From Auriscalpium vulgare (taxonomy: Eukaryota > Basidiomycota > Agaricomycetes > Russulales > Auriscalpiaceae): a stretch of 64,000 bases of DNA. Shown in pieces: positions 20,414-29,512 of this stretch; the stretch's first letter is position 1; each line of letters begins with the position of its first letter. The stretch lies in the NCBI GenBank assembly GCA_019915015.1, contig JAHBBC010000003.1, positions 1,488,001 through 1,552,000 on the forward strand. The letters run 5' to 3'. A model generated the notes under the pieces. The model was not told the origin of the DNA. It made no database searches and was given only the letters and a program-made list of their open reading frames with translations. The position numbers and the translations under genes are program-made.

Positions 20414-22203
20414 ATGTTGGCTCGCTCCCGTCTATTTTCTCATTCCACTTTTCGCATCCTGTCCCTTCGCGCCGCTGCCAGGCCCTACACTACAGACTTG
20501 TCGAGCAGCCCGAATGAGGGTATTGTCGACTACCTCCGTCGTTGTATGTACACCCTTCCTGTCTCCTCTGCACGCGACTGACCTTGCATACAAGGTCTCC
20601 AGGACGAGGAATCCAGTCCTGCGCGAAATGGATACAAAGTGCGCTCTTTCCAAATCGCCATCTCTGCGCTACGCCAGGAAAAGCAGAAGATAGCATCCGG
20701 TCAAGAAGCTATGAAGGTACATCCACAAGACTGTCGGCACGTCGACGCGCTCACGCTCTTCCCAGCTTCGGGGCATCGGCGTTGGTATTGCGGAGCGCAT
20801 TGACATGCATCTTGCTGGCAAGGAATATGTGTGCATGCGTCCATCCTGACTAGGCCCCGAATGTAGAACTGATTTCTCGGTTGCCCGCAGGACACAAGCA
20901 TCGAGGCATCGGCTCGACGGAGAGCCCAGCTAGTTTCAGAGTTGCGAACGGTACCGGGACTAGGGTAAGCGGTGAAATGTGTCCTTCTCTGGCCTAAACG
21001 TCTAACCTCGTGTCCTTCCAGAGAACGCACGGCCGCCGAGTTGGTTCAGGCTGGCGTTAAATCTATTACTGACTTGGTCAAGCCCGAGTTCGAAAAGTTT
21101 CTCTCAGCTGCTCAGAAGGTTGGAGTGACATATGCTGCGCACATGGAGCGGCCAATCTCCAGGACCGATGCGGAGGCCGTCGCGGTAAGTGAGCATGCAT
21201 CGCGTGTCCTCTTTCCATGGCTTGACATCCATTAGACCTTCATCCGTGACCATGTCTCCTCGAAGTTTGAGGTTATTATAACTGGGGGATAGTACGTGCC
21301 ATGTTCTCTGTGTTACATTGTCATTGACCCACACCAGTCGCCTAGGCGCCTCTGAGTTCTCGGAAATCGAGATCCTGATCCTCCATCCCAACTATGTTCA
21401 CGTCCCCATGCCCCAGACCGTACCCAAGAAGCAATCTGTGAGGACTCCACAAAGTCCGGGGAGTGGTGCACTACCAATACCCTTCCGGCAGACAAAGGTT
21501 GTCAAAGCAGACCGACAAGAGTCGCCCATACTCAGGGATGTCGTCCCCGCTCTTATGTCTTCTGCGCTGCTCGCTGCTACATTGAGTCAGGGGCCGCGCA
21601 AATGGCAGGGCGTGTCCCTTCTGCCTACACGGCAGCCAGACGGCGGCTGGTACGAAGTTGGGGACCGTCTCCGGGATCTGAGGGCGACGCGCGGCAAATA
21701 CATGCGCTTAGATCTCAAGTATGTCATGTGTCCTCAACGTTTCGCATGCTACTGACGAAAATAAACGCCCCAGTCTCGCGCCGATGAAGTCACGAGGAGC
21801 GGCGCTGCTCGCTTTGACCGGCGACCGCGACTTCTACCGCAACGCCCGACTAAGCGCAGAACGCATCGGCATGCACCTGAACGAGTTCGGCCTCTGGCGC
21901 TTCAATAGTGCAGACGACGCGCCCTCGGACGGGGCAGCAGAAGAAAAGGGGTTCTGGGAGCTTATTGCCGGGGAAACTGAGGAAAGCATCCTCGCCGAGC
22001 TGGACATTGGATGGGTCGAGCCGGCGCGGCGAAACTTCCGTTTCATCAACAACAAGTCGACAGCAAAAACGCGAAAGCGGTCAGCGTATCTGGGCCTTAA
22101 CCTGGCCGCCCTGCCGGGAGACACTGCCGCACCTACGAGTCCAAGCACGGGCAAGCGCGGCCGGCCGAGGAAAACGGAGGTCCTAGAGGGAGAGAAAGGT
22201 TGA
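20414..22203 (+). CDS. Family X DNA polymerase homologue, putative mitochondrial, altered active site
   Basis: Exons 20414-20543, 20595-20716, 20766-20828, 20891-20964, 21022-21184, 21236-21291, 21338-21718 and 21774-22203; 472 residues. The N-terminus MLARSRLFSHSTFR, then AAARPYTT, looks like a mitochondrial presequence. The order is that of Pol beta: 8-kDa-like region (NGYKVRSFQIAISALRQEK), helix-hairpin-helix (LRGIGVGIAERI), second HhH (VPGLG), fingers, palm (KFEVIITGGYRLGASEFSEI), and thumb (YMRLDLNLAPMKSRGAALLA, then TGDRDFYRNARLSA). In Pol X enzymes two metal-binding Asp form a DxD after the GG(Y/S) strand. Here those positions are Glu212 and Glu214. The third acidic residue, Asp328 of RLDL, is kept. 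The C-terminus has an AT-hook-like KRGRPRKT. Catalytic activity is doubtful. Confidence 0.82.
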
Positions 22204-22363
22204 CATTGCTGGTATCTCTTCAAAATGTACGTCCGCCATAGGACACTGTCTAATTACCCACTTAGAGGGCTTACTCTACTACACTACATACACACTGTCA
22301 TCTATGACCTACTAGTCCCCAATCTTGCCACTACTTATCTGTATACCCACACACCGCACTTGT

Positions 22364-23814
22364 TCAATACCAAATACTCCGTGTCCGATGCGCAGGCAGC
22401 ATCTCCTCCGCCTCGAACCCCTCGAGCCTCTCGCCCTCCTCGACGCGCTTCGCGAGGTCCCACAAGTAGAAGTCCACGAGCACGCTGCTGATGCCCTCCA
22501 CCGCGTCGCCCTGGGCCTTGATCGCGGCGCACACGCGCTCGACGGCGATGATGCTCGCCGCGCGCACGCTCACCTCCTCGCGACTGCCGTGCGGAACGGC
22601 GGCGTGCGCCTTGAGCAGGGCGGCGAGGGACGGCGGGTACGTGAGCAGGCGCAGGTGGTGCAGGATCTGCGGGACGCGGTAGTCCGCGAACATCGTCAGC
22701 TGCGCGATGCCGTGCGGAAAGAGCGGGTGCGCCGCCGGGGGCGACGCCGGCTCGGGGTAGAACGCGGCCCATGTTTCCGCGGTCAGTATTTGCGCCCGTT
22801 TCCAGAAGACGACTGTAATGCATTAGTCGTTGGTGTGGCGTGGTGGTAATAATCTACCTTGGCGGCCCTCGAGCCAGATCTCGTCACGGAACGAGGGGAA
22901 AGCGTCTGTCACCATCTGCACGAGCTGTAGTGCCGTCCGGTCCTTCCCATAGCGCGTGAGGAATTTGTCGATGAGACCCTGGTAAGAACCATTGAAGCCC
23001 TGAAGACGGTATTCAGCATGGGCGGGATACGGACGGCGGCGAGTGGACTCACAGCGCACAGTATGTAGCCCACCTCGCGCATGATCGCGATGCGCTCGGG
23101 CAGCAGCGGGATGCCCTCCGTCGACTGCGGGGCGGCACGAAAGACGTGCGCAATGAGACTGTCCGGGCAGCGGGTCTCAGACTTGTAGAACGCGGGGTCC
23201 GTGATGGGGATGCCCTCCTCCAGCGCTGCGCGGGCGATGGATCAGCGCGCCGACCTCCCAGCAGCGAGCGCACGCACGCACCACGGTTCAGTGCGGCGAT
23301 GAGGCTCCAGTAGCCGGTCCACACCGCGGGCTCGTCGGCGCCCCAGCCAGCGCGCCACTCGACCGCGTAGCGCGCCGTGGTGCCCTCGTGCGGCGACCAG
23401 AAGCTGAAGTTGAGCGCGGCGACGAGGAAGAGCCAGTCGAGCGTGCCGCGCGTGCGCACGTCGCCCGGCGCATACGGGGCGGGCGGAGCGAGGTGCATGG
23501 GGTGTGTCCGCCAGGTATGGGGCGTGTAGCCCTCCGTGCGCAGGCGTCCGTGGATCTGGGACGATGGCGGGGTCAATGCGTGCCGCGCGGACGGGGGGGA
23601 TGGCACTGACGTACTGCGCCGCGGACAGCACGCCCTCATCATTGACCTGCACCAGGTCTGTTTCCTAGCGAGACTGGCATGAGTGGGTGTTGTCTGCGAG
23701 CTGAGCAGGATGGGGTACTTTGAGCGCGAATTCCGCGCTGGCGACCACCGGGTTTCGGTCATCGAGGGTCACTTTCTCGGATATGATCGTTTCTTTCGCG
23801 GTAAGGATTGTCAT
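22364..23814 (-). CDS. Queuosine 5'-phosphate N-glycosylase/hydrolase (DUF2419)
   Basis: complement(join(22364..22812,22858..22999,23053..23225,23282..23555,23611..23664,23719..23814)), 395 residues. Conserved segments in order: NPVVASAEFAL, LDWLFLVAALNFSFWSPHEG, YAVEWRAGWGADEPAVWTGY with WSLIAALNRALEEGIPITDP, IPLLPERIAIMREVGYIL, GFNGSYQGLIDKFL, FPSFRDE, VVFWKRAQILTAETW, QLTMFADYRVPQILHHLRLL and FYLWDLAKR. These are signatures of the DUF2419/Qng1 family, which releases queuine from queuosine nucleotides for salvage into tRNA. The Asp of MFADYR is the conserved active-site acidic residue of the family. The exon-2 donor (GTCAGT) is weaker than the others. Convergent with Pol X, 160 bp between stop codons. 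Confidence 0.93.
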
Positions 23815-24049
23815 GAAGAGAGCGTCCGGATGGTTGAGGATAATGTAGAAATAAAGATATCGATGTGTTCAGGAGAATCTAGGTCAGACTGCAAATTGAC
23901 TTCAAAAGCTTAATTTTGGCGACAAAGATCTCGATTCTCGGCACCGGAGATTTCCGGATGGATACAAAACATATAAGGTATACCGATTCATAGCTGCTGT
24001 ACATATTAATTGCTTGGGAATTGCATGCAGATGTTGTCCAGAATCAAAC

Positions 24050-24712
24050 TCATTCCTGCGTTTGTTTTCGGGTGGGGTCGCGAGCGGGGGCCTCGCCAGC
24101 TAGGATCTTGTCGCCGTGCTCCTTCAAGGAAGACTAAACCCTAGTCAATATGACGCGACCAGATGAGACAGAGTGGGCAGCACCTTCCGAAGTACCTGGA
24201 AAGTGGTATGAGCTCATGGGTTGCGGCCGCGTATGAGGTTACTCACAGTTCCTCGAGTTTTCTTCGCAACAGACGTAAAGAATTAGAGCCTGGTTGGCAA
24301 TCTTCAGAGCATGTACTCACTTTGGCATATGCTGGAGCAAAGAAATTCAGCTACCTCTCTGAGCCTATTCACACGAATTGAGCTCACCAATCACGGAATC
24401 CTTCCATGGCACAGGCTCTCCTGGGACCTCGACCACTCTCGGTCCATCTGCGGCCTGAGCCTGTGAATCGCGGACCTCCGATCCAGAGCCTGGTTGCGTG
24501 GATGCTAGAGAAATGATACGTAAGCATCTGTCAAGGTAAGAAATCCATCATGGGGTACCTTGCTGGGGCGCCTCATTGACGCGAGTTGGCTCTACGACGT
24601 CGGACGGTTTCAGCGATGGTTTCGCATCATGGACCTGGAAGAATGATGACCGAGGAGACCGAGATGCGAGAAAGCTGGAACATACGGGGACATTCTCATG
24701 GATAGAGGACAT
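24050..24712 (-). CDS. Small conserved fungal protein assembled from micro-exons
   Basis: complement(join(24050..24133,24184..24195,24247..24261,24321..24331,24388..24504,24559..24634,24686..24712)), 113 residues. Exons 4-6 are only 11, 15 and 12 nt. All seven exons have GT-AG borders and sum to a whole number of codons. The hydrophilic N-half is followed by PVPWKDSVIAYAKKTRGTVL, then RKSSLKEHGDKILAGEAPAR. This continuous block (aromatic anchor, basic amphipathic helix, KxxGxxxL) emerges only after splicing and resembles small uncharacterised basidiomycete proteins with an I.YAKK.RGT.L.KPE..E.GE.IL pattern. The function is unknown; a short amphipathic helix and high charge suggest a membrane-peripheral or stress-related peptide. 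Confidence 0.72.
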
Positions 24713-25122
24713 GATGAACAAGATGTCGATGGGATGGTGTAGATGCTACAGACGCGCAGCCGAATGCTACTTATCAACGCGGATAGAGTGACGTCAGTGG
24801 GGACGGAATATCATGACGTCACCCTCGAGCCCGTTCTACATTCCCAAGGCATACTGATACTGTAGATACACAACTAGGGGATGCACTCATCAGCGTTCAC
24901 CTGATTATCAGTATACAGTTCTCTTTTTTTTTGGTCTGGTTGACTTCGCCGACCGGTCCTCTGAAGTTTCTTCATAAACAAGAGAAACATCCCCAACAGA
25001 ATAGCACTCACCCTAACAGACTTAGGCAGTCGCGTATTTCAGTGCGCCCGGTGCAATAACGGTGCCATGCCCAGCACTTCCATGCACTGTCCATGCCATA
25101 CCCTCGCTCAAGCTCGACAAGC
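24713..25122. other. Intergenic
   Basis: Promoter of the micro-exon gene (-) and 3' flank of the Yae1 gene (-). It contains a T9 tract near 24925. Nothing else was recognised. Confidence 0.5.
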
Positions 25123-25776
25123 TCAACTCCAATTCGGTCCAACGTTCAGCCCCACTGCTGCGCACAGCACCTCCAAGCGCGCTTTCAGCTCCCTCACGCC
25201 CTCCACTCCGATCCTCTGCTCCGCGGGCCGCCCGCTGCCCGCACCGTCGAGCGAGCGCATCATGTCCTCCAGCTGCTCCGTGCGCCGCTTATCCGCGAGT
25301 TCCTCGTTCTCGTCCATTGCGTCGCCATCCGCGTCGGCAGCGAGGTGCTCCTTCGCGTGTTGCTCGGCCTCGACGTCGCGCGGCGCGATGTCGGTGAGGC
25401 GCACCGGCGCGAGCGCGGTGACTATCGCGCGGGCCTCCTCGATCTGGCGCTCCAGAGATAGATGTGATGATTCTGCTAGAGGCGATGTCGCTCGCGGCTG
25501 GGAGTCGAGATGAGAGAGCAGCGCCGACGCGAGGCCGCGCAGCAGTCCGAGCTCGCGGCCGAGGGGCACGCCGACGAGGGAAAAGCCAGCGTCGAAGCCT
25601 TCTTGCAACGCGCCTTCCTTTCCGGCTGTGATCCCCTCGCGGTACCCTGCCTAGATGATAAGTAGATCAGCATGATGTGGGCATGTCGAGCGCAGCATCG
25701 GTACGTTTGTAAAGTTGTCCGAAAGCTTGTTCCACTCCGAGTCTTGCACAGCCTGCAATTGTCCGTCATCGGCCAT
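25123..25776 (-). CDS. YAE1: Yae1-domain protein (Fe-S/ribosome assembly adaptor)
   Basis: complement(join(25123..25650,25705..25776)), 199 residues. After a short N-terminus (MADDGQLQAVQDSEWNKLSD), exon 2 opens with AGYREGITAGKEGALQEGFD, then AGFSLVGVPLGRELG, the deca-GX3 motif that defines Yae1/Lto1 proteins. In yeast the Yae1-Lto1 complex links the cytosolic Fe-S targeting machinery to Rli1/ABCE1. The C-terminal ~130 residues are acidic and coiled-coil-like, with a final conserved-looking LEVLCAAVGLNVGPNWS. The W near the extreme C-terminus is notable, because a C-terminal Trp is used for CIA targeting; here two residues short of that pattern (WS). An upstream in-frame alternative start was not supported. 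Confidence 0.85.
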
Positions 25777-26102
25777 GGATTAGAATCAAATGCGTCGGAT
25801 GTAGCAAGGTCGAACATAGATAGGCAGCGTAGTTGCAGACAAATTGTAAATACCAGGGAGCCTCTGTCGTAGATCTTGCACGTGATGTGAAAACTGCATC
25901 CGTGCATCGACGCGACTTGAAATCGCTAGCACGCGCATACACTCACCTCTGGACCTTGTCTCCGTCCCCGTCCCCGTCCGCTTGTACTAATATCTCCGTA
26001 CGCTCTCTCGACGTCTCAAAGCACCCTTTCATTGCCTCACAGGTCTCACTATACAGCTGCTACAGCCTGACTCACTGCTGTGCACGAGCAACGGCGTCGA
26101 CG
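25777..26102. other. Intergenic
   Basis: Promoter region of the Yae1 gene. It contains a short CCGTCC/CCCGTC tandem run near 25961-25980. No gene was recognised. Confidence 0.5.
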
Positions 26103-26850
26103 ATGTATACCGACTGGTGCACATGTTCTGTCTGCAGGAGGGGTCCAAAGGGGAGGATGGAGCAAAGTACAGCGGTCATCAGGAGGCACAGGCTGGCGGA
26201 CAAGGTGCGAAAGCAACGTAGACCTTAGGCATCCCTCCCTCCTCCTCCCAAGCACTCGACTCTCAGCAAGCCCAAGCCATTCAGCAACCTCGCTCCCGAA
26301 TCAGACCCATCCTTGTAATAGCTTATATGCCTATGAGCCACTTCTCGATGCATTTTCCTCTAGATTCGACTTGCCTGGCGACGACTCGGACCCGGCCAAA
26401 CCTGCGTCTCCGATTGAGTCTCTGGATGTTGAACTCGCGGACGGTGACGAGGACCACGATTCATTAGGACTGCAAGGCTATGGCTTTGACCCCGATGCCA
26501 TGGTGGAGATACCGATGACCATCGACCTCCGGAAGAAGTCATCGAGGATTCCTTCTGAACTCGTCTGTTCGCTTCCCGGGCTGAAGTCTTCAGAGGCCGC
26601 CAACTCTCCGAGTCATGCTGTCGAGGCTCTAAATGACTCTGATGACGACGGCGACCCTGCGGCGCATAACGGATTCTTAATGCCGAGACAAATTTGTCAG
26701 AAACCGCCGACCCCGACGGACGGCGCTTCCAGTGACTCTCACCGTCCACTTCCACTTGCATTGCCAACTGAAGGCTGTCTCAAGCTCAAGCTAGCTTTAC
26801 TGGGTCTCTTCCTATCGACCACTAACGAGCCAACCCCTTTACGTCGATAG
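26103..26850 (+). pseudogene. N-terminal fragment of a Tnp2/CACTA-like transposon protein (putative)
   Basis: The ORF from ATG 26103 reads MYTDWCTCSVCRRGPKGRME and continues into a basic RRHRLADKVRKQ. It resembles the CxC...C zinc-ribbon-like N-terminus followed by RxxHR that opens many fungal CACTA/Tnp2-type ORFs. A plausible donor at 26218 (GTAGAC) joins in frame to an acceptor near 26269. The following ~190 codons are acidic and Ser/Pro-rich (DDSDPAKPASPIESLDVELA), as in the linker of such proteins, and end at a stop at 26850. No DDE or Tnp2 core follows before the next gene. It is therefore either a truncated remnant or a short domesticated gene. Confidence is low because only the N-terminal pattern supports it. 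Confidence 0.35.
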
Positions 26851-27384
26851 TATCTCGCTTTGGCTTCATAAAGCCTATTTGGCTGGCCGCCTTGGCTCCG
26901 CGCGATGCTCCAGGCGCCCTCCGTCCACATCATCCCTCAATATCAGCATACGTGCTTCTCCCGAGATGGAGGCCGCCGGTAGGCCACTGCGGCTGATACT
27001 AACTGTGGGGCAAGTACAGACCATAGCAGTCGCAGTCCTTGCCAATGACGAGAGGGCGGCTGATGTAGGTGGCGCGCACGACGTCCGTCAATCAAGTAGA
27101 AGGCACACGGGCGATGCGGGGCGGCTTCATTTTGTTCGGGGACATCGATATGGGCAGGTGCGTGATATACTCGCACGCCCATCATAGCTACTAATGTCCT
27201 CGACGGTTCGCTCCCACAGATATCTCTTTCTCCCCCCCATACCTTCTCGCAGAGCGCCTCTAATCTTCGCTGGACGAGAGAGTCGTCCTCGAGAACGCGA
27301 GCCGCCTTGCGACTTGGCATGCTCATTCCACCCGTCCGTTCTACGCTTCAGACCTCCACCTAGAGTCAGACTTCAGCATATCCC
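26851..27384. other. Intergenic with an unassigned short minus-strand ORF
   Basis: On the - strand a short ORF starts near 27326 with MSMPSRKAARVLEDDSLVQR, then RLEALCEK, with a donor-like GTATGG next to it. I could not complete an exon chain or match a family. It may be a small gene or part of the arrestin promoter. Confidence 0.3.
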
Positions 27385-29187
27385 ATGATGATCCACCCAT
27401 ACGCGCGCGCCTCCAATGCATCCGTCCACTCCTCAGAGATATCCTACTATCCAGACTCGCATCCGCTCAACCCGTACGCGCACGGCCGAGCCCCCGCGTC
27501 CGCCCCGCACCTCCCCGCATCCTCGCCCCCTCCGTCCTACAACCACGACGCCGCCAGCGCCTACCTCCCGCGCACGAGCTCCAAGCTCAAGTACACGCCC
27601 TCCAATGTAAGCGCAAGCTCGCGCGTTCGCCGGCTGCCCGCGATCCCCCCGAGCCCCACGACCCCGCCGCTCAAGCGCACCGGGACCATCAGGTCGGACG
27701 TAAAGGACGACCCAAGATCCGATCTGCCCGTGGAGCCGTTCGAGCGGCACGAAAGCATGATCACGCTGACGCTCGCGGGGCACACCAGCACGCGCGCGGG
27801 GGTCGACGGCGCGCCGCTCCCCGTGTTCACGAGCGGGAACTCGCTGAGCGGCCGCGTCTCGCTCGCGAAGATCAAATCATCATCCATTGCGTCTATCTCT
27901 GTCACCGTGGGTAGCCTCGTGTCGCAACAAGAAGGGTCATGCTCACACACCCTGTAGTTGGAGGCGACAGCGCGGGTGCAAGAACTCGCGGGCGGCGGGA
28001 GCTCGTCCACGCCGCTGATCTCTGCGAGCCTGTTCGAATGGGATCGCATGCGTCCAGATCCGTCGTCCCCATACCCCCCAGCAGACCTGACCTTCCGCGC
28101 CGCGGTCCCGGCGACGGACAACCAGGGCCGCATACTGCCTGCGAGCTACGACGCGCGCGTGAAGGGGTTCTTCGTCTCGGTGCGCTACGAGGTGGTGGTG
28201 TGCGTCGTGCGAACGCAAATGGAGCTCTGGCGGAGACGCTCTCGGTGCGTGAATTCTGGATCCTTGGCGGCGGCGAGATGCGCTGATGCTGCGAATGTCA
28301 GGCTGCGTGTTCCCTTCTTTTACGCTCCACGGACACGACCTTTGGTCGCCGGCCCCTTCCCGTCGCGTTTGCAGCCGTCGGGGCCCGGGCGGCCGCAGAC
28401 CGCGTTCATTGATATCATCATGACCAGGCGGCAGTATGTGCCTCCAATCGAAACCGAGGTGTGTATTAGGCCGTCAGCTGAACGGTGTGCGCGCTTGTTG
28501 ATCGGCATTCATACAGCTCTACCTCCCACACTCGCAGATATTCCCAGCGCCTCCACCGTGCCATTTTGTTTCACTCTCAAGGCGCCCGACGCGTACCTTG
28601 CGCCATTCTTGCTGAAGCAGACACCGCTGGCATCGTTTCATCCGCTGTCGACGGAACATGGCAGAGCATCGACATCGTCCGGGCCCGTGCGAGTGCACAT
28701 CGAGCGCACGACGGAGGTCGACGCACGGGCGACGGGTGTGGTGGTGCTTGGGTTCGACATGAAAGGCCATCGGACCGACGTTGCGAGCGATGCGGGCGCC
28801 AACAAGCGAGACATCCGGATGACCAAGACCATTGCTGAGGGTGTCGTGCGGAAGGGCGAGCGCGGCGACGGGTGGGTACGGTGGTGGGGGGAGGTGAGCA
28901 TCCCGCGGTCTGAGCGCGACAAGGCGATATGCGGCGGGATAGATACCGAGCGCGTGGTCGTCAGGGTGAGAAAGCATGGTGCTGTTCAGGGCTTGATGCT
29001 AATCGGGGACTTGATGTAGGACGCGGTGGTGGCGACTGTGGATGTGAGTGGGCTGAGCTCGCATGTGCTGCCGTTCCGTCAGCGTGTGGCGGTGCGGGTT
29101 ACGTCGGATAGGGCAGAGAACGGGGCGGCTGTGTGGGGGTGTCTGACGTGTGAGCCTGGATGCGTTTGGCTCGGTGGAGGGAGTTGA
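27385..29187 (+). CDS. Alpha-arrestin-like protein 1, with a frame conflict
   Basis: Predicted exons: 27385-27906, 27958-28244, 28302-28458, 28517-28965 and 29020-29187. After a disordered Pro/Ser-rich N-terminus comes an arrestin-like sandwich: HESMITLTLAGHTSTRAGVD, FTSGNSLSGRVSLAK, ISVTLEATARVQEL, VPFFYAPRTRP, FIDIIMTRRQYVPPI, and a late WVRWWGEVSIP. Such proteins adapt membrane cargo to ubiquitin ligases or act in pH and nutrient signalling. The spliced model is two bases off a multiple of three. Exon 4 begins in the frame of the conserved LYLPHSQIF, but the next conserved segment (STVPFCFTLKAPDAYLAPFL) is in another frame. Keeping the 58-nt third intron gives an open frame but loses the LYLP motif. 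So it is either an indel near 28545, a pseudogene or an alternative form. Confidence 0.65.
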
Positions 29188-29512
29188 CGGATGTCTGCAG
29201 GGCGAGCGAGAGCAGCGGGGACGCGGGGACGGGGAGAGCGGTAGTGGACGATGGACAGAGACGGGGACGAGGGACCGGTGGACTTGGTGGCGACGGATGT
29301 TTGTGTGCAGACCGCGAATGGACTGATGTTCTGTCATGCAATCGGCCGAGACCACACGCTGCGCAGCGGAGCAGGGCGGAGACCGGCAGTAGGCGCCGGG
29401 AGCACATGGCGCGTTGGCCGGTTGCCGTCCCCGGCTGCTCTACCCCGCCAGCTTCATTCAAGAATGTCCCAAGCATTCCCCGCGCCCTAAGCCTGTCCTT
29501 GCTCCCACCTCC
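29188..29512. other. Intergenic between the two arrestin-like genes
   Basis: 325 bp head-to-tail spacer. It contains the promoter of the second gene. No other signal was recognised. Confidence 0.5.

Noticed and set aside
10521..25776. A functional tRNA-processing gene cluster (Sen15, Qng1, Yae1, with Trm61 farther right).
   Set aside because: The genes are spread over 50 kb, interleaved with unrelated genes and have no shared promoters, so chance proximity is the simpler reading.
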